This document shows positions 17,693 to 25,800 of a stretch of 64,000 nt of DNA, in pieces. The notes beneath the pieces are model-generated. The model was not told where the DNA came from and made no database searches. It worked only from the letters and a program-made list of their open reading frames with translations. A program made the translations under genes and the position numbers. Source of the stretch: DATEGZ01 sp035519535 (lineage in GTDB: Bacteria; Acidobacteriota; Vicinamibacteria; Vicinamibacterales; SCN-69-37); assembly GCA_035519535.1 (NCBI GenBank), contig DATIWF010000141.1, forward strand, positions 7,538 to 71,537, in the 5' to 3' direction. The number at the start of each line of letters is the position of its first letter. Positions within the stretch are counted from its first letter, which is position 1.

Positions 17693-19246
17693 ATGGCTGA
17701 CGCGGATGTGATCGTCATCGGATCGGGATTCGGCGGCGCCGTGACGTCGTGCCGGCTGGCGCAGGCCGGCGCGAGCGTGATCGTCCTCGAGCGCGGGCGC
17801 GAGTGGGGGCCGGACACGTTTCCACGCAAGCCGACCGACCCGTGGGTGTTCGACCCGGCCAATCCCGCGGCCCGCAACGGCTGGTTCGACATGCGGATCT
17901 TCCCGCACATGACGGTCGCGACCGGCGCGGGCGTGGGCGGCGGATCGCTTGTCTACGCGAACATCTCGGTCGAAGCGAAGCGCGACAGCTTCGACGCGGG
18001 CTGGCCGCCGGAGATCACCTACGACGCGCTGGCGCCGCACTACGCGGAGGTCGGACGGATGATGGAGATCGCGCCCGTCCCGCAGCCGCAGTGGCCGGCG
18101 CGCACGAAGCTGCTCAAGGAGGCGGCCGAGGCCGCGGGCTGGGGCCCGCGCTTCCGCACGCTCGGCACGGCCGTGCGGTACGACCCCGCGTGGTCGTACG
18201 ACCTGCCGAATCCACACGACCCGGCCCGGTCCAAGACCGTCACCAACATCCACGGCGTCACGCAGGGCACGTGCGTGCACCTCGGGCAGTGCGACATCGG
18301 CTGTCCCGTCAAGGCGCGGAACACGCTCGATCTGAACTACCTCGCCGTCGCGGCCAAGGCGGGCGCGAAGATCCGGCCGCTGCACCTCGTGCGCGGCATC
18401 AAGGCCGTGGCGGGCGGATACGAGGTGGCGGTCGATCAAATCACCGGCGGCGCGCTCAAGCCGCTGACGCTCACCGCGCCGAGGGTAATCGTGGCGGCCG
18501 GTTCGATTGGATCGACCGAGCTGCTGCTCAGATCGAAGGCCGGGCTGCCGAATCTCAGCCTGCGGCTCGGCCGCGGGTGGAGCAGCAACGGCGACTTTCT
18601 CACGCCGGCGATTCATCCGCTGCGCGACGTGCTTCCGACGCGCGGGCCGACGATCACGGCGGCGATCGACTTGCTGGACGGCGCGTACCAGGGACAGTCG
18701 ATCTTCATCGAGGACGGCGGGCTGCCGGATCCGGCCGCGGACCAGCTGCGCGCCGCGGCGGGGAACCCGCATCAGGGCGAGCTCATGCAGCGCGTCACGG
18801 CGTCGCTGATGCCGATCCTGAGCGCGATCGACGTCATCCGGCACGTCATGCCGTGGTTCGCGCAGTCGCGCGACGCGGCCGACGGCGTGATCACCGTGAA
18901 GAATGGCCTGGCCGCCCTCGACTGGGACATCACCGCGTCCCAGAAGACCATCGACGCGGTCGTGTCGGCGCATCAGAAGCTCGCCCAGCTCACGGGCGGG
19001 CTGCCGCTGACGCCGCTCACCTGGACGCTCGGCCACGATCTCATCACCCCCCACCCGCTCGGCGGCTGTAACATGGGCACGTCGGCGGCAACCGGCGTCG
19101 TCGACTTCAAGGGCGAGGTGTTCGGCTACCCAAATCTGTTCGTCGCCGACGGTGCGGTCGTGCCGAAGGCGCTCGGGTTGAATCCGTCGCGGACGATTGC
19201 CGCGCTCGCCGAGCACATCGCCGCCGGAATCGTCGCGCGGCTGTAG
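17693..19246 (+). CDS. GMC-family FAD oxidoreductase (cholesterol-oxidase-like)
   Basis: The 517-residue flavoprotein opens with the FAD-binding motif VIVIGSGFGGAVTSCRLA. It has the GMC segment GAGVGGGSLVYANI near residue 80 and the C-terminal catalytic/FAD region HPLGGCNMG, then LFVADGAVVPKALGLNPS. This is the short cholesterol-oxidase-like type. It sits nine bases after the patatin gene behind a strong GGAGGAGG site, so the pair is one operon. Oxidation of a sterol or long-chain alcohol released or bound by the patatin partner is an inference. Confidence 0.9.
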   Translation: MADADVIVIGSGFGGAVTSCRLAQAGASVIVLERGREWGPDTFPRKPTDPWVFDPANPAARNGWFDMRIFPHMTVATGAGVGGGSLVYANISVEAKRDSFDAGWPPEITYDALAPHYAEVGRMMEIAPVPQPQWPARTKLLKEAAEAAGWGPRFRTLGTAVRYDPAWSYDLPNPHDPARSKTVTNIHGVTQGTCVHLGQCDIGCPVKARNTLDLNYLAVAAKAGAKIRPLHLVRGIKAVAGGYEVAVDQITGGALKPLTLTAPRVIVAAGSIGSTELLLRSKAGLPNLSLRLGRGWSSNGDFLTPAIHPLRDVLPTRGPTITAAIDLLDGAYQGQSIFIEDGGLPDPAADQLRAAAGNPHQGELMQRVTASLMPILSAIDVIRHVMPWFAQSRDAADGVITVKNGLAALDWDITASQKTIDAVVSAHQKLAQLTGGLPLTPLTWTLGHDLITPHPLGGCNMGTSAATGVVDFKGEVFGYPNLFVADGAVVPKALGLNPSRTIAALAEHIAAGIVARL

Positions 19247-19281
19247 GCGCCGCGCAGGCGGCCGTATCCACGCCGGATCAC

Positions 19282-19542
19282 GTGGACGTCATGATCCCGG
19301 TCGTCACCGGTGTGGTGTGGCTGGTCGCCATGGTCGTGCTGTTCGTCGCGATCTGGCGCAAGCGCCGGCGGCGCGGCCCGGGCGTGGGCTCGGGAACGGC
19401 GGGAGCGTTCTACGAGATGCTGTCGGAAGACAAGCGCAACGCCCTCGAGATCGTCGTCGAGCAGGGCGCCGGGAAGCGGCGGCCGGAGTATCCCGACGAG
19501 ACGGTGCCGCCCGGCGGGCAGACGGGAGTGAATCGGTCATGA
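19282..19542 (+). CDS. Small single-span membrane protein
   Basis: The protein has up to 86 residues: an N-terminal membrane helix (VVTGVVWLVAMVVLFVAIW), an Arg/Lys cluster (RKRRRR) that should be cytoplasmic, then a polar tail (EDKRNALEIVVEQ). The start is either GTG 19282 or ATG 19291. Its stop overlaps the start of the M20 peptidase gene (ATGA), which supports a real, coupled gene. The function is unknown. Confidence 0.65.
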   Translation: MDVMIPVVTGVVWLVAMVVLFVAIWRKRRRRGPGVGSGTAGAFYEMLSEDKRNALEIVVEQGAGKRRPEYPDETVPPGGQTGVNRS

Positions 19543-20846
19543 AGAAGGCGGCGTTCGTCTGGCTGCTCGCGGTCGCCGCGTCGGGCCTTGGAGCCGGCCA
19601 GACCGCGCAGGCGCCGACACCGGCCGAGCGAGGGCTGGCCTCGTGGATCGACGCGCACAACACCGAGGCGCTGTCGCTCCTCGAGCGCGCGGTCAACATC
19701 AACAGCGGCACCGAGAATCTCGCCGGCGTGAGGCAGGTCGGCGCGCTCTTCCGCGCCGAATTCGACGCGCTTGGATTCCGGACGACGTGGGTGGATGGCG
19801 CGGCGTTTTCGCGGGCGGGGCACCTGGTCGCGACGCATGCGACCGGCGGTCCGAAGATTCTGCTCATCGGACATCTCGACACCGTGTTTCCCGCGGACAG
19901 TCCGTTCCAGAAATTCGAGCGCGCCGGCAGCACGGCCAGGGGCCCGGGCGTCATCGACATGAAGGGCGGCGACGTCGTCATCGTGCAGGCCCTGAAGGCG
20001 CTGCAGGCGGCGGGCCTGCTGACGGCGATGAACGTGACGGTCGTCATGACCGGCGACGAGGAAGACACAGGCCGGCCGCTCGCGCTCGCGCGACGGGCGC
20101 TCGTGGACGCGGCCCGGGGGTCGGCCGCGGCGCTCGGCTTTGAGGACGGCGACGGCGATCCGGCGCACGCCGTGGTCGCGCGCCGAGGCACGACGTCGTG
20201 GCAGCTCACCGTGACGGGCACGCCCGCGCACTCGTCCCAGATCTTCCGCGACGACATCGGCCCGGGCGCCACGTTCGAGGCCGCGCGCATCCTCGACGCG
20301 TTTCGCACGGAGCTCTCGCGCGAGCCGCACCTGACGTTCAATCCGGGCGTGTTCCTCGGTGGAACGGCCGTGGATTTCAACGCCGCCGAGTCGCGCGGCA
20401 CGGCCTTCGGCAAGACGAACGTCATCGCCGAGCACGCGATCGTCACGGGCGACCTGCGGGCGCTCACGATGGAGCAGTTCGCGCACGCGAAGGCCGTGAT
20501 GCAGGCGATCGTCGGCGGCTCGCTCCCGCACACGAAGGCCGAGATCGTCTTCGATGAGGGCTACCCGCCGCTCGCACCAAGCGACGGCAACTCGCGGCTG
20601 CTCGCGCTGTACGACGCCGCGAGCCGCAGTCTGGGGCTGGGGGCGGTCGACGCCGTGAGCCCCGACAAGGCCGGCGCCGCGGATGTGTCGTTCGTCGCAG
20701 GTGTGGTGCCGATGATCATCGACGCGGTCGGCCTGAAGGGCCACGACGACCACACGCCGGGCGAGACGGCCGACCTCGCGACGCTGCCGACGCAGACCAA
20801 GCGTGCGGCCGTGACGCTCGCGCGTCTGGCGGCGGGTGCGCGCTAG
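19539..20846 (+). CDS. Exported M20 zinc peptidase (carboxypeptidase G2-like)
   Basis: The 435-residue protein has a signal peptide (MKKAAFVWLLAVAASGLGAG). Metal ligands are visible in order: His in IGHLDTVF, the bridging Asp in GVIDMKGG, the catalytic Glu pair in TGDEEDTG, Asp in GFEDGDGD and the distal His in GLKGHDDHTPGE. The dimerisation/lid domain lies in the middle (GTPAHSSQIF). CPG2-like M20 enzymes release C-terminal glutamate or similar residues. The exact substrate is unknown. It overlaps the small membrane protein gene by four bases. Confidence 0.92.
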   Translation: MKKAAFVWLLAVAASGLGAGQTAQAPTPAERGLASWIDAHNTEALSLLERAVNINSGTENLAGVRQVGALFRAEFDALGFRTTWVDGAAFSRAGHLVATHATGGPKILLIGHLDTVFPADSPFQKFERAGSTARGPGVIDMKGGDVVIVQALKALQAAGLLTAMNVTVVMTGDEEDTGRPLALARRALVDAARGSAAALGFEDGDGDPAHAVVARRGTTSWQLTVTGTPAHSSQIFRDDIGPGATFEAARILDAFRTELSREPHLTFNPGVFLGGTAVDFNAAESRGTAFGKTNVIAEHAIVTGDLRALTMEQFAHAKAVMQAIVGGSLPHTKAEIVFDEGYPPLAPSDGNSRLLALYDAASRSLGLGAVDAVSPDKAGAADVSFVAGVVPMIIDAVGLKGHDDHTPGETADLATLPTQTKRAAVTLARLAAGAR

Positions 20847-20861
20847 AGAAATCCGGTCCTG

Positions 20862-22124
20862 TCACGCGACGGCGCCTGCCGTCTGCGCCGCGCCGCTGTC
20901 CTGTGGCCGCGTGATCCGCGTCACGACCACGATCGCGACGACGAGCAGCGCGGCGGCGAGCAGGAACGGCGCTCCCGGCAGGTGCCAGTCGCGCCGGCTG
21001 CCGATGAACGTCGCGAACGTCAGCGAGAAGATCGTCGGCCCGACGATCCCGGTCATCGTCACGACGCTGCTGAGCGCGCCCTGCAGCTGTCCCTGCTCGG
21101 ACGGGCTCACGCGGCGGGTCATCAGCCCCTGCGCCGACGGCCCGTAGAGTCCCCAGAGCGACATCACGAGAATGCCGAGCGCGAAGCGCCCGCCCGTCGG
21201 CGCGAGCGCGTAGATCAAGAACGCCGTCACGCCGAAGCACAGGCCGATGATGAGCGTCCGGCGCTCGCCGAATCGCGCCACGATCGGGCCCACCAATCCG
21301 CCCTGCACGATGGACGTCGTCACGCCGACCGCACCGAGTGCGAGCCCGACGGCGAAGGTGTCCCAACCGTACCGATATCCGGTGTAGAGCACGAACACGT
21401 TTTGCAGCGACTGGTGCGCCATGTAGTAGAGAAAGTGCACCGACGCAAATCCGAGCAGCTGCCGGTGCGTGCGCAGCAGCCGCAGCGCGCCCCACGGGTT
21501 GGCGCGCCGCCACGAGAACGGCATGCGGCGCTCGTGTGGCAGCGACTCGGGCAGGACGAACAGGCCGTACATCGCGTTGGTCAGGCTCAGCGCCGCCGCG
21601 ACCCAGAACGGCAGGCGCGGCCCGCCGCGACTCAGCACGCCGCCCAGCACCGGCCCGACGACGAAGCCGATGCCAAACGCGGCGCCCATCAGGCCGAACG
21701 ACTTCGCGCGGCCCTCGACCGGCGTGACGTCCGCGATGTACGCGAACGCGGCGGGAATGCTGGCCGCCGTGATGCCCGAGATCACCCGGCCGACGAAGAG
21801 CCAGTTGAGCGTCGGCGCCAGGGCCATCAGGATGTAGTCGAAGCCCAGCCCGAAGTTCGACGTGAGGACGACGGGCCGCCGGCCGAAGCGGTCGGAAAGT
21901 GAGCCGAGCACCGGCGCGGCAAAGAACTGCATCGCGCCCCACACGGTGCCGAACACGGCCAGCGTCGTCGCCGCGCGGGCGGTGTCACCGCCGCGGAACG
22001 CCTCGATCAGCTTCGGCAGAACGGGAATCACCATGCCGAGCGCCAGCATGTCGAGCATCACGGTGACAAAAATGAATGCGACGGCCGCGCGGCGCATGGG
22101 AACCGACGACGAGGGCTCGCTCAT
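20862..22124 (-). CDS. MFS drug-efflux transporter, TCR/Tet type
   Basis: The roughly 420-residue protein has 12 predicted membrane segments. The MFS loop 2-3 motif GSLSDRFGRRPV and the Tet-family pattern near TM1 (LDMLALGMVIPVLPKLIEAF) are clear, as is the antiporter motif C-like GPVLGGVL. Proteins of this family export drugs such as tetracycline by proton antiport, but this does not prove resistance. The ATG at 22124 is preferred. An ATG seven codons upstream (22145) is also possible. Confidence 0.9.
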   Translation of the reverse strand: MSEPSSSVPMRRAAVAFIFVTVMLDMLALGMVIPVLPKLIEAFRGGDTARAATTLAVFGTVWGAMQFFAAPVLGSLSDRFGRRPVVLTSNFGLGFDYILMALAPTLNWLFVGRVISGITAASIPAAFAYIADVTPVEGRAKSFGLMGAAFGIGFVVGPVLGGVLSRGGPRLPFWVAAALSLTNAMYGLFVLPESLPHERRMPFSWRRANPWGALRLLRTHRQLLGFASVHFLYYMAHQSLQNVFVLYTGYRYGWDTFAVGLALGAVGVTTSIVQGGLVGPIVARFGERRTLIIGLCFGVTAFLIYALAPTGGRFALGILVMSLWGLYGPSAQGLMTRRVSPSEQGQLQGALSSVVTMTGIVGPTIFSLTFATFIGSRRDWHLPGAPFLLAAALLVVAIVVVTRITRPQDSGAAQTAGAVA

Positions 22125-22165
22125 GACGACCCGCCAAGAATACACCGCGTGGTAGCATCGCGATC

Positions 22166-22402
22166 ATGCCGATCGGCGACCTCGTCGTGATTCGCACGTT
22201 CCTGAATCTCGTCGAAGCCGAGGTCGCGGCGTCCGCGCTCGATGCCGCCGGCATTCCCTTCGCGATCAACAAGGACGACTGCGGCGGCCTGCGCCCGACG
22301 CTGTGGCTGAGCGGCGTCCACCTGCTCGTGCGCCCGGAAGACGTCGCCGCGGCGACCGACATTCTCGAAGCGCCGACGATTGCCTCGTACGAGGGACCGT
22401 GA
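22166..22402 (+). CDS. DUF2007-family small protein
   Basis: The 78-residue cytoplasmic protein has the DUF2007 pattern: an RTF start, Ala-rich helix (EAEVAASALDAAGIPFAI), a central strand and VRPEDVAAATDIL at the end. The fold is a ferredoxin-like unit of unknown role, sometimes called a putative signal-transducing domain. It overlaps the glutathione peroxidase start by GTGA. Confidence 0.85.
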   Translation: MPIGDLVVIRTFLNLVEAEVAASALDAAGIPFAINKDDCGGLRPTLWLSGVHLLVRPEDVAAATDILEAPTIASYEGP

Positions 22403-22896
22403 TCGCCAGCGTGTACGACGCCCGGGCCACGGCCATCGACGGCACGCCGGTGTCGCTCGACACCTATCGCGGCAAGACGCTGCTCATCGTGAACGTGGCC
22501 AGCGCCTGCGGATACACGCCGCAGTACGCGGGGCTCGAAAGGCTGTACCGGACGCACAAGGACCGCGGTCTGGTCGTGCTCGGCTTTCCGTGCGACCAGT
22601 TCGGCCACCAGGAGCCGGGCACCGACGCCGAGATTCGGCAGTTCTGCTCGCTCACCTACGACGTGACGTTCCCGCTGTTCAGCAAGATCAAGGTGAACGG
22701 CCCGGACGCGCATCCGCTCTATGTCTATCTGAAGGCGCAGAAGAAAGGCCTCCTCGGACTGGAAGCCATCAAGTGGAACTTCACCAAGTTCCTGGTGGGG
22801 AGGACCGGCGAGGTGCTCGCGCGTTACGGACCCAACGACACGCCCGAGTCGATCGAGCCGGCGATCGATGCGAATTTATCTGCTGCACCACGCTGA
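22399..22896 (+). CDS. Glutathione peroxidase family (Cys type)
   Basis: This 165-residue thiol peroxidase reduces hydroperoxides. The catalytic residues are present: Cys in NVASACGYTPQY, Gln in GFPCDQFGHQEPG and Trp-Asn in IKWNFTKFLV. Cys replaces selenocysteine. Many bacterial members use thioredoxin rather than glutathione. The GTG start at 22399 overlaps the DUF2007 stop. The 3' end overlaps the next gene by 29 bases. Confidence 0.93.
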   Translation: MIASVYDARATAIDGTPVSLDTYRGKTLLIVNVASACGYTPQYAGLERLYRTHKDRGLVVLGFPCDQFGHQEPGTDAEIRQFCSLTYDVTFPLFSKIKVNGPDAHPLYVYLKAQKKGLLGLEAIKWNFTKFLVGRTGEVLARYGPNDTPESIEPAIDANLSAAPR

Positions 22897-23302
22897 CGCG
22901 GTCGGACCGAGCGTCGACCCGCAGCGCCCGCTCTCGGCGGAGGGCCGCGCGCATGCCGAGCAGCTTGCCGGGCGTGCCCGCGAGCGCCGCTGCGCGCCGG
23001 CCGCGATCTGGCACAGCGGCAAGCTGCGCGCGCGTCAGACCGCTGAGCCGTTCTGGCGCATCTGTGCGCCCTTTGCCGAGTTCAAGATGGTCCGCGGCCT
23101 CGGCCCGGACGACCCGCCCGACGTCATTCAGATCGCGATTCTCAAGGAGACGCGCGACCTGCTGCTGGTGGGTCACATTCCCAATCTCACGGCGCTGTTG
23201 CAGCGCTTCGTCGGTGACTCCGCGCAATTCCCGATGCACGGGATCGTGGCGCTCGAGACCACGGACGGCGGCGCCACGTGGAGAGAGAGCTGGCGGGAGT
23301 AG
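22868..23302 (+). CDS. SixA-like phosphohistidine phosphatase with altered RHG motif
   Basis: The 144-residue histidine-phosphatase-superfamily protein has SixA spacing: N-terminal LLHHADA, LSAEGRAHAEQL, HSGKLRARQTAE and LLLVGHIPNL. SixA removes phosphate from phosphohistidine of HPt domains and PTS proteins. The canonical LxRHGxA reads LLHHADA here, so the substrate-binding Arg is His while the catalytic His is kept. It is translated in an overlapping frame with the GPx gene. Confidence 0.85.
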   Translation: MRIYLLHHADAVGPSVDPQRPLSAEGRAHAEQLAGRARERRCAPAAIWHSGKLRARQTAEPFWRICAPFAEFKMVRGLGPDDPPDVIQIAILKETRDLLLVGHIPNLTALLQRFVGDSAQFPMHGIVALETTDGGATWRESWRE

Positions 23303-23307
23303 GGCTA

Positions 23308-23351
23308 GGCAAGGGGCAGAAGGCAGAAGGCAGAAGGCAGAGGGCAGAACG
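23308..23351. repeat. Heptamer repeat, GGCAGAA unit
   Basis: GGCA occurs at 23308, 23315, 23322, 23329, 23336 and 23343, an exact 7-bp period over six units, three of them the consensus GGCAGAA. It fills the convergent gap between the SixA-like gene and the next leftward gene. The same unit recurs at 63.92-63.98 kb. Confidence 0.9.
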
Positions 23352-23354
23352 CCC

Positions 23355-24335
23355 CTACTGCTGTCTTTCGATGAAGACCGTGACCGGCGACGTGAGTCGC
23401 ACGGTGAGCGGCGACCCTGAGGCGAACACGGCGGCGTTGCGGTCGCCGGCCGCGACCGCGGCGGTGCCGGCTCCGCCGCCGGCCGCAGCGCCGATGGCCG
23501 CGCCCTTCTTGCCCCCGATCACCGCGCCGAGGATGGCGCCGATGGCGGCGCTCGCGCCGACTTTCGCCGACGCTTCATTGCCGGGCGAATCGCCGTCGCG
23601 GAAGATCGTCTCGGTCTGAATCGGGACGCGCGTGTTGTCGGGCAGGACCAGCGTCGTGAACTTGATGCCGAGCCGCGCGCGGTCCTTGAACTTGCCGCCG
23701 CGATCGACCACCGTGACGTTGCCCTCGAGCTTCGAACCCGCGGCAATCGCCGTGCGCCCCGCGATCATCACGTCGCGCGACACTTTCGCGGTGACCTTGT
23801 CTTCGACCTTCGCCGTGTCACTCGACACCATCGTGTCGAGGTGGATGCCGACGACCGAATTCTCCGGCACCGTGAGCTCGTCGAATCTCGGCTTGGGCGG
23901 TTCCGGCTTCGGAGGCGGCGCCTCGTCCACCGGGGGCGGCGGCGGCGCCGACACGTCCGGCGTCGTCACCGGTGTGGCCGGCGGAGGGGTGGCCTGCGGC
24001 GTACTGCTGTCGCTTGCCGGCGTCGCCGGCGCCTGGGCCGCAGGGGGAGTGCTGGCTGGCTGGCGATCCAGCGGGGCTGGCTGAGGCCGCCGGGGCTCGG
24101 CCGGCCGGGGTTTCTGAGCCGGCGCTGGCGCCGGGAGGTCGACGGACGGCGCAACAGACTGTGCTGCGCTGACTGACTCTGGCGCGGGCGCAGCAGGCGC
24201 CGCCGGTGCGGGCGCCATCTCCGCGCCGCGCGCGGGCGTGCCTGTCCCAAACCGCATGGCCAGAAAGCCGCCCGTTCCGGCCGCGACGATGCAGCCGGCT
24301 CCAACCAGGAGAAGAGCGACGGTTCTGGTGGACAT
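23355..24335 (-). CDS. Membrane-anchored protein with Pro-rich linker, beta domain and glycine zipper
   Basis: The 326-residue protein has one N-terminal membrane helix, then a long Ala/Pro-rich linker (about residues 40-155). A beta-rich domain beginning LTVPENSVVGIHLDT follows, recalling VirB10/TrbI C-terminal domains, with a glycine-zipper stretch (IGAILGAVIGGKKGAAIGAA) inside it. The domain is paralogous to the lipoprotein at 48668-49489. A cell-envelope role is likely but unproven. The start at 24335 puts the helix at the N-terminus. The frame continues 30 codons upstream. Confidence 0.75.
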   Translation of the reverse strand: MSTRTVALLLVGAGCIVAAGTGGFLAMRFGTGTPARGAEMAPAPAAPAAPAPESVSAAQSVAPSVDLPAPAPAQKPRPAEPRRPQPAPLDRQPASTPPAAQAPATPASDSSTPQATPPPATPVTTPDVSAPPPPPVDEAPPPKPEPPKPRFDELTVPENSVVGIHLDTMVSSDTAKVEDKVTAKVSRDVMIAGRTAIAAGSKLEGNVTVVDRGGKFKDRARLGIKFTTLVLPDNTRVPIQTETIFRDGDSPGNEASAKVGASAAIGAILGAVIGGKKGAAIGAAAGGGAGTAAVAAGDRNAAVFASGSPLTVRLTSPVTVFIERQQ

Positions 24336-24537
24336 CTCGTCAGTGTGAGGGAGCAAGGGCCGTACCGTACCCCGGGCCCCGACTTTTGCCTTGGTTTCAG
24401 GGACCAGTCTACGGCCAGAGGACACCGGGCGTCATCCGGCGGCCACACTCCAACTATCGGCCGGGTATTGCAGCCCTGTTGGGCTTATGCTGGCAGTTGG
24501 CGCGGATCCCGCATCCGCACGTTGCCGGGAGTGCTTT

Positions 24538-25227
24538 ATGCGTCACCTGCTTCGCCTCCTCCTCCCGCTGGTCATCGTCATCGGTCCGCTTGCGAGCCGG
24601 GCGTCGGCGGTCACCGTCAAGGAACTGCTCGAGTACAAGAACACACTCAGCGACGACATTCTCATCGCGCTCATCGAGTCGGACGGGTCGGTGTTTCACC
24701 TGTCGATTACGGACGTGGCCGCGCTGCGGGATCAGGGGCTGAGCGAGCGCGTGATTCTCGCGATGCTCAAGACCGCGACGAAGCGGCCGGCGCCACCGCA
24801 GCCGGCGCCTGTGGGGGCTGCGCCTCAGCCATCGCAGCCGCCCGTCGCGGTGTATGCGCCGCCGGGTGCGGCCGTCGACCAATACGGTCAGCCGATCGCC
24901 GCGCCGTCGAGCGACGTGCCCGCGGAACAGTTCCAGCCGAAGGCGCCGGTGGTCGTCAACGTGAAGCAGGAAGTCACGCAGAAAGTCGAGCAGCCCGCGG
25001 CACAGCCGGCGTACGGGGCGTCCTACCCGTACGCGTACTATCCGTACTCCTATCTGGTCACCGCGCCGGTGCCGCGCGTCGTCGCGCCCCCGCAGCCTGT
25101 CTACTGGGGCTGGGGCGGCCAGCGGCGCCCAGACAGCTGGCAGCCGACGCCGACTCCGCCTCCCGTTGCGCAACCGACGACGGCGATGGGGAAGATGGCG
25201 CCGCCGATCCGTCAGGGCGGTGGTTAA
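24538..25227 (+). CDS. Exported Pro/Tyr-rich protein of unknown function
   Basis: The 229-residue protein has a signal peptide (HLLRLLLPLVIVIGPLASRA). A short conserved-looking helical domain follows (VTVKELLEYKNTLSDDILIA through LSERVILAML). The rest is low-complexity Pro/Gln/Tyr-rich sequence with SYPYAYYPYSY and a W-rich tail. GGGAG lies seven bases before the ATG at 24538. It is divergent from the glycine-zipper protein. No function is recognised. Confidence 0.75.
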   Translation: MRHLLRLLLPLVIVIGPLASRASAVTVKELLEYKNTLSDDILIALIESDGSVFHLSITDVAALRDQGLSERVILAMLKTATKRPAPPQPAPVGAAPQPSQPPVAVYAPPGAAVDQYGQPIAAPSSDVPAEQFQPKAPVVVNVKQEVTQKVEQPAAQPAYGASYPYAYYPYSYLVTAPVPRVVAPPQPVYWGWGGQRRPDSWQPTPTPPPVAQPTTAMGKMAPPIRQGGG

Positions 25228-25258
25228 CGGGGTCAGGCCGGGTCAGACCAGAGTCAGA
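25211..25258. repeat. Short GTCAG repeat
   Basis: GTCAG occurs at 25211, 25232, 25242 and 25253, the last three with 10-11 bp spacing. It lies at the convergent junction of two genes and runs into both coding ends. Confidence 0.45.
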
Positions 25259-25770
25259 CTGCCAGCCAGCAGCGCACGGATTTTCACATCGGGTCCGAGT
25301 CGCCCTGCCATCGTCCAGCCGATCAGCCGGTGGAATCCATCCAGGTGATAGAGCCGGTCTGGCTCGGCTTGGATGGATCGGTACTCGAGCGCATCCAGCG
25401 GCGCGGCGGTGAGGATGATCGTTGAGATCGGGCCGACACTGGCCTGGGCGATTCGTCCCCAGCACGTCGGGTTGTTGCGCTCGTAATGCGGTTGAATCGC
25501 GGCCAGTGTCCGCGCGGCCTCGGCGACGGTCGCGCCACCGGCGGGAACCAGCTCGAGCCTGTCGCCCTTGCACGGCTCACCGTTGTGCGGCGGGAGGATG
25601 ATCTCGAGGGCCGCGGCGGCGTCGATCTCAACCTCTCGCCATTCACCAAACTGGGCCGTGGCGCGCTCGATGAACTTCAGCGTCCATGGCGCCGAGCCCG
25701 TGCGCAGATCGCGCCCGCGCGCGAGCTCGGCGAGCACATCATTGCCGGAGCGACGACGAACCACATGCAC
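25243..25770 (-). CDS. Conserved hypothetical protein
   Basis: The 175-residue cytoplasmic protein has no signal peptide or membrane segment. It contains patterns that look conserved rather than random: CKGDRLELVPAGGATVAEAA, HYERNNPTCWGRIAQAS and LYHLDGFHRLIGW. The last motif, with paired His and Trp, may be a binding site. I do not recognise the function. Codon use matches its neighbours and the 3' ends of this gene and its convergent neighbour nearly touch. Confidence 0.7.
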   Translation of the reverse strand: MHVVRRRSGNDVLAELARGRDLRTGSAPWTLKFIERATAQFGEWREVEIDAAAALEIILPPHNGEPCKGDRLELVPAGGATVAEAARTLAAIQPHYERNNPTCWGRIAQASVGPISTIILTAAPLDALEYRSIQAEPDRLYHLDGFHRLIGWTMAGRLGPDVKIRALLAGSLTLV

Positions 25771-25800
25771 GACCCAGCATAACCGTACGGCTTCCAGCGA

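Noticed and set aside
14704..19216. A leftward frame that stays open from the amidase gene for another 1500 codons, opposite four rightward genes.
   Set aside because: It is antisense to genes with clear families (DAC-like protein, patatin, GMC oxidase). Its translation is Arg/Ala-rich with no family motifs. Long antisense frames are expected in high-GC DNA.
20862..22124. Calling the Tet-type MFS transporter a tetracycline-resistance determinant.
   Set aside because: Family membership alone does not give the substrate, and no TetR-type regulator or mobile context is present.
23308..23351. Treating the heptamer array as a CRISPR.
   Set aside because: The units are 7 bp with no spacers, and no cas gene is present.
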